Below are positions 10,274 to 18,979 of a stretch of DNA of 64,000 nt, piece after piece. Each line of letters opens with the position of its first letter. Position 1 is the first letter of the stretch. A program made the position numbers and the translations under genes. The notes under the pieces were generated by a model. The model was not told where the DNA came from. It worked only from the letters and a program-made list of their open reading frames with translations, and searched no databases. This DNA comes from JBBSDP01 sp038240605 (GTDB lineage: Bacteria; Planctomycetota; Phycisphaerae; Tepidisphaerales; Tepidisphaeraceae): contig JBBSDP010000011.1 in NCBI GenBank assembly GCA_038240605.1, forward strand, positions 43,184-107,183, written 5' to 3'.

Positions 10274-10984
10274 ATGGCGATGACCTCAATGCAAGTGACC
10301 GCGACGGCTGTTGAAGTTGAGGGTCGAGAAGGGTCGGCTTCGCACGCCGCGCCGATCCGTTCGTCGCCGAGTCCCATTTTTGCAGAGACCCCGCCAACCC
10401 ACGATGCGGCGGCGCAAGCCCTCGCCGAGCGTGCGGCGATTCACGGTACCGGCCCCAAGACGCTCTTCGACCGGATTGAAGCCTTCGTCAGCCGCCTGTC
10501 CGTCCGCGACAATTTCTGGCACAGCGTCTGTTCGTTCATCTGGCTTCCGCTCGCCTTCTTCAGCGGCATTCGGATGAAGCAGATTGATCCCAAGACCTTC
10601 GCGGCCGTGTTGCCGTTTCGTCGGTTCAACCGCAACTGGTACCGCGCCATGGCCGGGGGCGCCTTGCTCGCCAATTCCGAGATCGCCGGCGGGATGTACG
10701 TCTTCGGAACCTGCGGCGGCGATTACACGGTCGTCTGCAAGCACCTCGAGTACAAGTTCCTCCGACCCTGCTTCGGCCCCGCGGTCTATCGCATGACGCC
10801 GCGGGAAAATCTCCAGGCCCTCATGGCCACGCGCAGCGAATTTAACGTGACGCTCGACCTGGACGTCCTACAGCAGGGATTTCGTCCTGGCGAGCGCGAT
10901 AAACGCGTGGGCCAGTGCGTCGCGATCTTCCACGTGACGCCCAAGGCACAGTACAAGTCGAAGCGCGCCCGCCGGGGAAAGTAG
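10274..10984 (+). CDS. DUF4442 hotdog-fold protein
   Basis: About 236 residues from the ATG at 10274; an upstream extension to 10181 is open but weak. The first 65 residues are low in order; the domain follows with 'FAAVLPFRRFNRNWYRAMAGGALLANSEIAGGMY', shown here only in its key features: PF, NRN, a GG-ALLA helix and a following acidic residue, as in DUF4442/YiiD-C hotdog proteins related to thioesterases. A C-terminal basic tail 'KSKRARRGK' is unusual. The gene ends 14 bp before the next start with a ribosome site in the gap, so the two are probably co-transcribed. Enzymatic activity is inferred only from fold. Confidence 0.7.
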   Translation: MAMTSMQVTATAVEVEGREGSASHAAPIRSSPSPIFAETPPTHDAAAQALAERAAIHGTGPKTLFDRIEAFVSRLSVRDNFWHSVCSFIWLPLAFFSGIRMKQIDPKTFAAVLPFRRFNRNWYRAMAGGALLANSEIAGGMYVFGTCGGDYTVVCKHLEYKFLRPCFGPAVYRMTPRENLQALMATRSEFNVTLDLDVLQQGFRPGERDKRVGQCVAIFHVTPKAQYKSKRARRGK

Positions 10985-10998
10985 AGAGGGCGACGCGC

Positions 10999-12183
10999 GT
11001 GGAACCCGCCTCGTCACGCTCGGCATGGGGGACCGTGGGCTGGGGCATTTTTCTCGCCACATCCTGGACGTGGTGCATCGGCATGTTCCTGCCGGTGCTC
11101 TTGGTGCGCGATTACGGGCTGGCCGGGTTCATCGCCTTCGCCGTCCCCAACATCCTCGGCGCCGCCGCGATAGGCACGGTGCTGGCCACGCCCGAGGTGA
11201 GCCGGCGGGTCGTCGCGGACCATCACACGGCTTGCATTGCCTTCTCGGTCGTCACGATTCTCTTCCACGCCTTCTTCTTGAGCTGGATGGTGCGCGGCCT
11301 GATTGGCATGGAGGGGTTCTGGATCACGATCGCACTCACGCTGGCCATGTTCCTCTTCAATCGCCGTGATCGCTCGGCGCGTTGGCTAGCCGTACTGATC
11401 TTCCTCATTTCGATCGGTCTGTTCGTCCTGGCGGTGACGAGCAGCTCAGAAATTCCGTTTGAACGATGGATGCATTCAGCTCCGACGCTGAACCTGCTCG
11501 GTCTTGTGGTGGTGTCCGCATTCGGGTTCATCTTCTGCCCCTACCTCGACCTCACCTTCCATCGCGCACGACAGGCCAACGCGGCACGTCCCGGCGCGGC
11601 TGCGTTCCTACTCGGGTTTGTGGTGTTCTTCCCGGCGATGATCGGCTTCACCCTCTGGTACGCTCCGCGCCTGATCCCCGGCACGTGGAACGCTATCGGG
11701 CCCGCCCTGGCCGGGTTGATCGCCGCTCACCTGATGCTTCAGACGGCGCTGACGGTGTCGCTGCACGCACGCGCCTTGATGACGCGCACCAGTGGTGGGA
11801 GCGAAGGACGATCCCCAATGCTCGCGATCGGCGTATGCGCCCTTGCCATCACGTTGGCCGCCCTTCCCTTCGCCGCACGCGAACTGTTGCGCAGCGAACA
11901 GATTTATCGACTGTTCCTTTATTTCTACGCCCTGCCATTCCCGGCGTACGTGTGGCTCTGCATGATCCCCCGCGGCCGTGCCGCAGCGCCGACTCAGCGC
12001 GCGTGGATCACCCTTGCGGTGGCCGTCGCCATCGCCACCCCGTTCTTCTGGTTCGCGTTCCTTAACGATCGGATGGTGTTGGTCTTTCCGGCGGTCGCAC
12101 TGGTGCTGGCGTCGCGACTCGCCCTGCCACGCGATCGCCACCTCCGGGACGCCGACTTCACGCCGGCGACTCAAACGCCTTGA
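10999..12183 (+). CDS. Polytopic membrane protein of unknown function
   Basis: About 394 residues from GTG 10999, which has AGAGGG eight bases upstream. There are roughly 11-12 hydrophobic helices with few charged loops, beginning 'WGTVGWGIFLATSWTWCIGMFLPVLLV'. No transport signature, nucleotide-binding motif or catalytic motif was recognised; the general look is that of a transporter-like or permease-like protein conserved mainly as hydrophobic pattern. It follows the DUF4442 gene by 14 bp and converges on the ABC exporter gene. Confidence 0.65.
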   Translation: MEPASSRSAWGTVGWGIFLATSWTWCIGMFLPVLLVRDYGLAGFIAFAVPNILGAAAIGTVLATPEVSRRVVADHHTACIAFSVVTILFHAFFLSWMVRGLIGMEGFWITIALTLAMFLFNRRDRSARWLAVLIFLISIGLFVLAVTSSSEIPFERWMHSAPTLNLLGLVVVSAFGFIFCPYLDLTFHRARQANAARPGAAAFLLGFVVFFPAMIGFTLWYAPRLIPGTWNAIGPALAGLIAAHLMLQTALTVSLHARALMTRTSGGSEGRSPMLAIGVCALAITLAALPFAARELLRSEQIYRLFLYFYALPFPAYVWLCMIPRGRAAAPTQRAWITLAVAVAIATPFFWFAFLNDRMVLVFPAVALVLASRLALPRDRHLRDADFTPATQTP

Positions 12184-12234
12184 GCTCCTTGGGGGTTTAA
12201 CGTGTCTCGCGATTCCTCCGTGGTGAATCAGGCC

Positions 12235-14133
12235 TTATCCCAACTGAGCCAATTCCCCGAACGATTGCCGCTGGCGTTCGACCATGTCGAAGTAAAGTCC
12301 GTGGCGCGACATGAGCTGTTCGTGGTTGCCGACTTCCACGAGACGGCCCTGGTCCATCACCACGATGACGTCCGCGTGGGTGATCGTGCTGAGGCGGTGG
12401 GCGATCACGAACGTGGTCCGGTCCTTGAGCAATTCGGTCAGCGCCGCCTGGATGAGTTGTTCGCTTTCGGTGTCGAGGTTGCTCGTGGCCTCGTCGAGGA
12501 TCAGGATGCGCGGGTCGGCGAGGATCGCGCGGGCGATGCTCAGCCGCTGGCGCTGTCCGCCCGACAGCTTGAACCCGCGCTCGCCGATCGGCGTGTCGTA
12601 CCCTTCGGGCAACTGTTCGATGAACCCGTGCGCGTTGGCCCGTCGGGCGGCCTGCTCGACCTCCTCATCGCTCACCGCACGGCGGCCATAGGCGATGTTC
12701 TGTCGAACTGAGCCGTCGAAGAGGAAGACTTCCTGCGGCACGACTGCCAGCAGGCCGCGATACGACGCCAGACGAAGGTGGCGCAGGTCGATCCCGTTGA
12801 GGAGGATCGAGCCGGAAGTGGGATCGTGGAAGCGGGCGATCAGGTCGGTCAGCGTCGTCTTGCCGGCGCCGCTTGGGCCGACCAAAGCCACGATCGACCC
12901 GCCGGGGACCGAGAGCGTGAAGTCCTTCACCACCGGCACGCCGGGCCGGTACGCGAATTCCACGTCCTGGAATTGGATCTCATCCACCCGCGCGGGCGCG
13001 TCGACCGCGCCCGGCTGGTCGGGCTTGTCGAGCGGCATCTCCATTCCTTCAAACACCCGCTCCATCGCCGCCAGGGATTTCTGCGTCTGGCTGACCGACG
13101 AGATGATCTGCCACACCGGCTGAAGCAGCAGCGTGACGAACAGGCTGAACGCGAACAGGTCGCCGAGCTGCGCGCGGCCGTCGAGATAGAGACGGCCGCC
13201 GTACCAGACGATCGTGAGCATCGTCATCGGGATCAGCAGTCCCCAGATCGTCTCCAGCGCCATCTCCATCCGCTCGGCGTAAAGGCGCTTTCGGATAATG
13301 GTGTGGTGCCCGACGGCGTAGGAGCGCTCTTCATGCGGCTCGCGACGGAAGGATCGGACGACGCGGATCCCGCCGAACGTTTCGTTTACGCGCGCATCGA
13401 CGTTGGTGCGGTCGGCCTGCGTCGATCGGTAGATCGGCCGTACGCGCCGCAACCACAGGAAGCTGGAGATCGCCAGCGGCGGCAGGACGATCAACCCGGA
13501 GATCGCCAGGGGCCAGCTCAACCAGAACAGGACGGCGACCGTCAGCACCACGCGGATGACCGCCACGCCGGGGCTGAGCACGGCCATCTGAATCAGCCCG
13601 CTGACGCTCTCCACGTCACTGGAGAGCCGCGAGACGATGCCGCCGGACTTCAGTCCCGCCAGGTCCGCCAGCGACAGGTTGAGCAGTCGCTCGTACAGCT
13701 TCTGGCGGAGACGGAAGATCGCCTTCGAGTTCAGCACCGCGGTGCGGTAGCCGCGGAAGGTATCCATCGCCTGCCGCACCACCAGCACGACGACGATCAC
13801 CACGCTGAGGAAGTTCAGCCTTCGCAGCTTGACGAGCTTGGGCGCGGTGTTCGCCAACTCGTTGATGACGCCGCGGATCGCCAGCGGCCAGAGCACGTCC
13901 AGCGCGGCGCTCATCACCGCGAGCATGAAGAGCGTCAACAAGGCCCAGCGGTAAGGCCAGAGCCATCGGGAGTACTGCCGGCGAAAATGACGCCGCCCGG
14001 CCTTATCCGGACGATGCCGCGCTTCGCCATTGCCAGAAGCGTCCGCCAGCTCCGCGTCTGCGCCGCGCTTGCGTTGTTCCCGCCGAAATTCGATCTCGCG
14101 ACGACGCGAAGATGGTGGATGCCGCAATGCCAT
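12235..14133 (-). CDS. ABC exporter half-transporter (MsbA-like, fused permease-ATPase)
   Basis: 632 residues from ATG 14133; a TTG four codons upstream is an alternative. After a basic, Arg-rich 50-residue N-terminus come six membrane helices (ABC_membrane domain, residues about 60-350) and an ATP-binding domain with Walker A 'GPSGAGKTT', signature 'LSGGQRQRLS', Walker B 'ILILDEATS' and H-loop 'VIAHRLST'. Such homodimers export lipids, lipid A precursors, drugs or peptides. No accessory gene is adjacent, so the substrate is open; the convergent neighbour is a membrane protein of unknown role. Confidence 0.92.
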   Translation of the reverse strand: MALRHPPSSRRREIEFRREQRKRGADAELADASGNGEARHRPDKAGRRHFRRQYSRWLWPYRWALLTLFMLAVMSAALDVLWPLAIRGVINELANTAPKLVKLRRLNFLSVVIVVVLVVRQAMDTFRGYRTAVLNSKAIFRLRQKLYERLLNLSLADLAGLKSGGIVSRLSSDVESVSGLIQMAVLSPGVAVIRVVLTVAVLFWLSWPLAISGLIVLPPLAISSFLWLRRVRPIYRSTQADRTNVDARVNETFGGIRVVRSFRREPHEERSYAVGHHTIIRKRLYAERMEMALETIWGLLIPMTMLTIVWYGGRLYLDGRAQLGDLFAFSLFVTLLLQPVWQIISSVSQTQKSLAAMERVFEGMEMPLDKPDQPGAVDAPARVDEIQFQDVEFAYRPGVPVVKDFTLSVPGGSIVALVGPSGAGKTTLTDLIARFHDPTSGSILLNGIDLRHLRLASYRGLLAVVPQEVFLFDGSVRQNIAYGRRAVSDEEVEQAARRANAHGFIEQLPEGYDTPIGERGFKLSGGQRQRLSIARAILADPRILILDEATSNLDTESEQLIQAALTELLKDRTTFVIAHRLSTITHADVIVVMDQGRLVEVGNHEQLMSRHGLYFDMVERQRQSFGELAQLG

Positions 14134-14261
14134 AGCGCGATGCAAACCTTATCGGACGACTCCATGATACGTCAGCCTCAGGAAATGTCGGCGTGAAGCC
14201 GGCCGCTCAGGAGAAGAATTTCCGTGCGCGGGAAGGACCACACGTCGGCGCGGAGAGCAAA

Positions 14262-14975
14262 TCAGAAATGAAAATCGATGTAGTAGATTCCGTCCCCGGT
14301 CATCGAGAACCGGTATTTCGTCAGCGTCATATCGAGCCAGCGAACGCTGCCGTCGTTGTAAAGCAGGTTTCCCCCGGCGGGCGTCTGGTCATGTCGATAG
14401 TGATTGTTGGGCCCGAGGACCTGCGTGCCGTTGTTGCGGGCCACGGTGATCAAGTCTCCCGCGAGCAATCGGTCAGATGAATCGATTGGACTGTCGGCGA
14501 CCAGCCCCGGCAACACATTCGCCGAATCCTGGGTCGATCGATACCCCTCCCAGCACGGATACCCGACATACGTCTGCACCCAGTCGTTGGGGTTCCAGTT
14601 CGACTGGTAGCTCACCCAGTTCTCGTCGCCCGATGGGCAGTAGAGCAGCCGGGCATCGGTCAGGTAGCCGTAATTGACGAGCAGCGCCTGGCCGGCGGGA
14701 AGGTTGGGCGGAGCGACGTAGTTCACCACCATCGCGCCGAACGGCCAATCGCCGCGCGAGAAAGGCGTGACCGGCGTGGGATACGCGCCCTTGTGCTCCT
14801 GCGCGTACATCCAGAAGCACATGCCCTGCTGTCGCAGATTCGATGCGCAGACCGTCCGCCGTGCGTGCTCGCGCGCCTGGCTCAGCACCGGCATCAGGAT
14901 CGCGATCAGGACCGCGATGATGCCGATCACCACCAGCAACTCAACAAGCGTAAAACCAGATTCCCGTCGCTTCAT
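14262..14975 (-). CDS. Type II pseudopilin-like protein (prepilin N-terminal domain, H-X9-DG type)
   Basis: 237 residues. The N-terminus 'GFTLVELLVVIGIIAVLIAILMP' style segment (Gly then Phe, with Glu at +5) is a prepilin peptidase cleavage/methylation site followed by the single membrane/stalk helix. The middle holds several Trp/Tyr/Pro-rich loops and 'LLYCPSG'. The C-terminus has His then 'GGNLLYNDGSVRWLD', the H-x9-DG pattern of planctomycete DUF1559-like pseudopilins. Planctomycetes carry many such proteins, and they are thought to be surface or secretion-associated; single-gene, no secretion genes nearby. Confidence 0.9.
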   Translation of the reverse strand: MKRRESGFTLVELLVVIGIIAVLIAILMPVLSQAREHARRTVCASNLRQQGMCFWMYAQEHKGAYPTPVTPFSRGDWPFGAMVVNYVAPPNLPAGQALLVNYGYLTDARLLYCPSGDENWVSYQSNWNPNDWVQTYVGYPCWEGYRSTQDSANVLPGLVADSPIDSSDRLLAGDLITVARNNGTQVLGPNNHYRHDQTPAGGNLLYNDGSVRWLDMTLTKYRFSMTGDGIYYIDFHF

Positions 14976-15040
14976 GCGTAAAATGCCTTGCGACGATTAT
15001 AGCACGCGATTGCCAAAAGGCCCGGAAAGGTTTTCCCACC

Positions 15041-16009
15041 TCATCGCGCCGCCGCTTCGACCTTGTTCAGCAGGTCATAATAGGGCTGCACCTTGTCCTG
15101 CGTGACCAGCGGCGCCGGCATCTTCGTCCACCAGGGAATCTGCTCCCCCTTGACGCACTGATCGAGCAATTTCACCGCCCCTTGTGACTCTTCCCAGAGC
15201 GGCTGGGCGACGACGGCGTAGATCTTCCCGTCCCGAACCAGGTCCAGGTTAACGCGCGTGTAGTCCATGCCGATTGCGACGATGTTGCGGTGGGCATCGC
15301 GCTGCGCCAGCGCCCAGCTTGTCGGACCGCCGCCCGTCGTGGACAGGGCGGCGACGACGTCCGGGTGCGATTGAAGGATGGCCGTCGCTTTGGCAACGCC
15401 CTTGGCTGCGTCAAAATCCTCGATCTCCGGCTGCAATACGGTGACCTGTGGGTAGCGTTCCTTCATCCGCGCCGCAAAGGCGGCGGAGACCCGGTTCTCC
15501 AGCGGGTTGGAATTGCCCTGCGTGATGGCGACCGTTCCCTTCCCGCCGATCTTCTCGCCGATCGCGTCCGCCGCGACCTGCGCGTACGCCTCCGGATCGC
15601 AGGCGATTACGCCCCGCGCGCCGGGATACATGCTCTCGGGGCCGGGGAAGTGCGGGATGATGACCGGGATTCCCTTCTTCCCCGCCCGCTCGATGAACGT
15701 GTTGTACGCCGGACTGCCGGCCCAGATGGCCACGCCCGCCATGTCGCCCCGCGCCATCGCCTGCTCGGCCAGGGGAACGCTCGTGGTCGCATCCGCGCCG
15801 TCCGTCCCGATGATCTCGCACTCGATGCCCTGGGCTTTGCACCCTTCCTTAAACGCCAGTTGCGTGAGCTGGTGAACCGGATGCCCCTTGAGCGCCTGCA
15901 CCCAGTAAAACTTCTTCGCGCCAGAAGACGCCCGCCGATTACAACTCGACGTCCCCACGCAAAACGCCAATGCGAGTAGAACCGCCAGAAGCCGCTTCAT
16001 TTGATTCAT
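15041..16009 (-). CDS. Sugar ABC transporter substrate-binding lipoprotein (RbsB type)
   Basis: 322 residues; ATG 16009 is preceded by GGAG at good distance. The N-terminus is a lipoprotein signal ending in Cys ('FCVGTSSC'). The mature part has the two-lobe periplasmic-binding-protein type 1 fold: 'KKFYWVQALKGHPVHQLTQ', 'EQAMARGDMAGVAIW', 'KKGIPVIIPHFPG', 'GKGTVAITQGNSNP', 'PDVVAALSTTGGG'. It is a close paralogue of the protein at 34105-35085 (same opening motif and same end 'PWWTKMPAPL'). It probably delivers a monosaccharide to the permease/ATPase at 17936-20497, which lie divergently. Confidence 0.9.
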   Translation of the reverse strand: MNQMKRLLAVLLALAFCVGTSSCNRRASSGAKKFYWVQALKGHPVHQLTQLAFKEGCKAQGIECEIIGTDGADATTSVPLAEQAMARGDMAGVAIWAGSPAYNTFIERAGKKGIPVIIPHFPGPESMYPGARGVIACDPEAYAQVAADAIGEKIGGKGTVAITQGNSNPLENRVSAAFAARMKERYPQVTVLQPEIEDFDAAKGVAKATAILQSHPDVVAALSTTGGGPTSWALAQRDAHRNIVAIGMDYTRVNLDLVRDGKIYAVVAQPLWEESQGAVKLLDQCVKGEQIPWWTKMPAPLVTQDKVQPYYDLLNKVEAAAR

Positions 16010-16056
16010 CGCTTCTCCAGCCGTCTAGGCAAAGTTCTGAGTGCTGAGGAGGAGTA

Positions 16057-16170
<114 letters not shown>

Positions 16171-16173
16171 TCC

Positions 16174-17010
16174 TTAAACTCCCGGCACATATCCCTTCCC
16201 GAACTTCGATCCCAGCGGATGCCGGAAGCCATCTCCAAACGACATCCATGACGTCGTCCCGCCGTCTATGATCAGCGTCTGCCCGACGATGTATCGCGCG
16301 TCCGGCGACGCGAGAAACACCGCGGCCCGGGCGATATCGATCGGCTGTCCGACGAACCCGACCGGGATGCCTTTCGCCGACGCATTGCGATCGTAATCGG
16401 GCATCGCCTTGTAGTAGTTCTCCACTTCCACCGCGCCGGGCGCGATCGCGTTCACGCGCACGCCGCGCGGCGCCAGCTCGATCGCCAATTGCCGTGTGAA
16501 GGCCACGATCGCCCCGCGCGAGCCGGCGTAGACCGAGTGTTCCTGCATCCCGGAAAACGCATGGATCGAACTGATGTTGATCACCGCGCCGCCCGACTGC
16601 GTCAGGTGGGGCAGCAGCGCCTGCGTGAGGAAGAACGGCGCGCGCACGTTCACCGCGTAGAGCGTGTCGAACTGCTCCGCCGTCACTTGCTCGATCGGGC
16701 GGTTCATGGTGATGCCGGCGTTGTTGACCAGCACGTCCAACCCGCCGAGGAACTCCGCCGCCTCTCGCGCCAGCCGGCTCACCTGATCGACGTGCCGAAA
16801 ATCGGCCCCAAACGCCTCCGCCTTGCCGCCGGCCTTGCGGACCTCATCGACCGCCGAGCGGGCGCCCTGGTCGTTGTGGGAATAATGGAACGCGACCGCG
16901 GCTCCACGCCGGGCAAATTCCAGGGCAATCTCCCGTCCGATGCCGGTTCCCGCGCCGCTCACCAGGACGCGCCGGGAATGCGATCGATCCGCGTCCGCCT
17001 GCTCCGCCAT
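16174..17010 (-). CDS. Short-chain dehydrogenase/reductase (classical SDR) with K-to-R active site
   Basis: 278 residues. The NAD(P) motif 'SGAGTGIGRE' is at about residues 19-28, 'LVNNAGI' follows, the catalytic Ser is in 'INISSIHAF', and the C-terminal 'IVGQTLIIDGG' is typical. The active-site motif reads 'YAGSRGAI', with Arg where almost all classical SDRs have Lys. Members oxidise or reduce sugar acids and secondary alcohols in the cytoplasm. It lies just downstream of the sugar-binding lipoprotein gene's upstream side and divergent from the UlaG-like and ABC genes, so a part in catabolism of the transported sugar is likely. Other residues of the fold are intact, so it may still be active or may have a changed chemistry. 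Confidence 0.87.
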   Translation of the reverse strand: MAEQADADRSHSRRVLVSGAGTGIGREIALEFARRGAAVAFHYSHNDQGARSAVDEVRKAGGKAEAFGADFRHVDQVSRLAREAAEFLGGLDVLVNNAGITMNRPIEQVTAEQFDTLYAVNVRAPFFLTQALLPHLTQSGGAVINISSIHAFSGMQEHSVYAGSRGAIVAFTRQLAIELAPRGVRVNAIAPGAVEVENYYKAMPDYDRNASAKGIPVGFVGQPIDIARAAVFLASPDARYIVGQTLIIDGGTTSWMSFGDGFRHPLGSKFGKGYVPGV

Positions 17011-17124
17011 GCCATGTGCCTTGTGTTGAATGGACCGTGTTAGTGTAACCGAACCGGCGTGCCAATATATTATGGTATGCGCCAAGCGAAAGAGGTGATC
17101 GGTGCGAGAGGAACAGGATTGAAC

Positions 17125-17925
17125 ATGAACTTGCGCGACGAGGTGTCGGCCCATCGTGTTCCCGCCAACTCGGTCACCCTCTGGTGGCTTGGGCAGGCGG
17201 GTTTTCTGATCAAGACGCCCGGCGGAAAGACGATCGCCCTCGATCCCTACCTGACCAATAGCTGTAAGGCCATCGGTAAAGGCGCCGGTATCAATATGGA
17301 CCGCATGGTCCCGCCGCCGATCAGCCCCGCGGACCTCGTCGGCATCGACCTGTACGTGATGACTCACAGCCATCAGGATCACCTCGATCCCGAAACGCTT
17401 GCCGGCTACCGCGGCGCTGGCGGCACCGGACCGTACGTGGCGCCGGCTGAAACGGCGGCGAAGCTGGAGGAACTGGGCGTGCCCGCGTCGCAAGTGACGA
17501 TGACGTGGCCCAACAAATCGATCGCGCTTGGCGACCTGACGCTCCGCGCCACCTTCGCCATTCCCTTTGGGGGCGATGACCTCACCCACGTCGGCTACCT
17601 GGCGTTCATCAAGAACGGACCCACGATCTACTTCACCGGCGACACCGCTTACCATGATCTGATTCCCGCCGCGGTCGCACCACACAAGCCCGACGTGCTG
17701 GTAACAGTCATCAACGGCGCCTTTCGCAACATGGGCCCGGCGGACGCGGCACGGCTGGCGCGCGAACTGAACGTGCGTGTGGCCATTCCCTGCCACTACG
17801 ATCTCTTTCTCGAGAATTGCCAGCCGCCGCAAATGCTCCACACGAACCTCAAGCTGGAAGGGATCGGCGATCGCTATCGCCTGCTCGAACACGGCCGGGC
17901 CTACACGTATCAGAAAGAAAGTTGA
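17125..17925 (+). CDS. UlaG-like metallo-beta-lactamase-fold hydrolase
   Basis: 266 residues from ATG 17125, with a purine-rich GAGGAACAGG upstream. The metal-binding motif is 'THSHQDHLD' (HxHxDH), with further ligands in 'TGDTAYHD' and 'IPCHYD'. Overall likeness is to L-ascorbate-6-phosphate lactonase (UlaG) and related sugar lactonases of the MBL superfamily. The gene is followed within 10 bp by the sugar ABC permease, so it probably acts on an imported sugar derivative (lactone hydrolysis). The exact substrate is not determined; a phosphodiesterase or other hydrolase role is the alternative. Confidence 0.85.
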   Translation: MNLRDEVSAHRVPANSVTLWWLGQAGFLIKTPGGKTIALDPYLTNSCKAIGKGAGINMDRMVPPPISPADLVGIDLYVMTHSHQDHLDPETLAGYRGAGGTGPYVAPAETAAKLEELGVPASQVTMTWPNKSIALGDLTLRATFAIPFGGDDLTHVGYLAFIKNGPTIYFTGDTAYHDLIPAAVAPHKPDVLVTVINGAFRNMGPADAARLARELNVRVAIPCHYDLFLENCQPPQMLHTNLKLEGIGDRYRLLEHGRAYTYQKES

Positions 17926-17935
17926 GCTGAGCCGC

Positions 17936-18949
17936 ATGACGGAGAAGTCGGTCGCAAGGCTGGAATACTCGACGCCCCAGCAGCCCCTCACGGTGCGCCG
18001 TTTCTTCATGGGCATCCTCTCGGTGCCGGAGGTCGGCGTCCTGATTCCGCTGATCGCGTTCACCGGCATCTTCGCCGCCATCAATCCCACCCTCCTCACG
18101 CCCGACAGCCTCTCGCCGATGCTCAAGGCGGTGTCGTTCATCGGTATCATCGCGGTCGGCGAGGCAATGCTGCTCGTGGCCGGGGAACTGGATCTGGGCG
18201 TCGGATCGGTCGCCGGCTTGTGCGGCATGGTCGCCGGCACGCTCATGGCCTTTCATCACTGGCCGCTCCCCCTCGCGCTGCTGGCGAGCGTGGCCACCGG
18301 GGCGCTCGTTGGCGTGGTGAACGGAGTCGTGACGACTTTCGTCGGCGTCCCCGCCTTCATCACCACCCTCGGCATGCTCTGGATCGCCACGGGCGTCAAT
18401 TACCTCCTCTGCCACGGCATCCCGATCAGCAAGGACCTCTCTCCCGCCCTGCTCAAGTTCGGCGACCGCGAGCCGCTTGGCGTCTCCTGGGCGTTCTGCA
18501 TCTTCGTGATCATCGCCGCCGTCGGTGAGCTGGTGATGCGCTTCACCATTTTTGGCCGAAGGGTCTACGCGACCGGCGGCAACGCCGAAGTAGCCCGCAT
18601 GGCGGGCATCGACACTCGGCTGGTGAAGCTCACCTGCTTCGTCATCACCGGCATGCTGGCGGCCCTGGCCGGCATCCTCACGACCGCGCAATACGCCGTC
18701 GCCCAGCCGGAAACCGGCAAGGGATGGGAGCTGTTCGTCATCGCCGGCGTCGTCATCGGCGGCATCAGCCTCTTCGGCGGCAGCGGCAGCGTGCTTGGCG
18801 CGTTCCTCGGTTTGCTGCTCATGCAGGTGATCCAGAGCGGATTGACGATGAGCGGCTTCGATCAGAACTGGCAGAACGTGGCCCTGGGCGCAATCCTCAT
18901 CGCCGCCGTCGCGTTCGACGTGCTCCGGCGTCGCATCAGACGATTGTGA
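17936..18949 (+). CDS. Sugar ABC transporter permease (RbsC type)
   Basis: 337 residues from ATG 17936. About 10 membrane helices in the BPD_transp_2 pattern: 'AVGEAMLLVAGELDLGVGSVAGL' contains the signature DLGVGS segment, 'GRRVYATGGNAEVARMAGI' is the coupling-region motif, and 'GGISLFGGSGSVLGAFLG' is the conserved late loop. The known role is a homodimeric channel for ribose/xylose/galactose-type sugars in the inner membrane. It sits between the UlaG-like gene and the ATPase gene; only one permease gene is present, as usual for this class. Confidence 0.92.
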   Translation: MTEKSVARLEYSTPQQPLTVRRFFMGILSVPEVGVLIPLIAFTGIFAAINPTLLTPDSLSPMLKAVSFIGIIAVGEAMLLVAGELDLGVGSVAGLCGMVAGTLMAFHHWPLPLALLASVATGALVGVVNGVVTTFVGVPAFITTLGMLWIATGVNYLLCHGIPISKDLSPALLKFGDREPLGVSWAFCIFVIIAAVGELVMRFTIFGRRVYATGGNAEVARMAGIDTRLVKLTCFVITGMLAALAGILTTAQYAVAQPETGKGWELFVIAGVVIGGISLFGGSGSVLGAFLGLLLMQVIQSGLTMSGFDQNWQNVALGAILIAAVAFDVLRRRIRRL

Positions 18950-18979
18950 CGACGCGGCCGACGGCTGGCGACCCGAATC

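Noticed and set aside
16174..18246. A 690-residue leftward protein joining the SDR to upstream sequence
   Set aside because: Only the part from ATG 17010 is SDR-like; the upstream part is antisense to the UlaG-like and permease genes.
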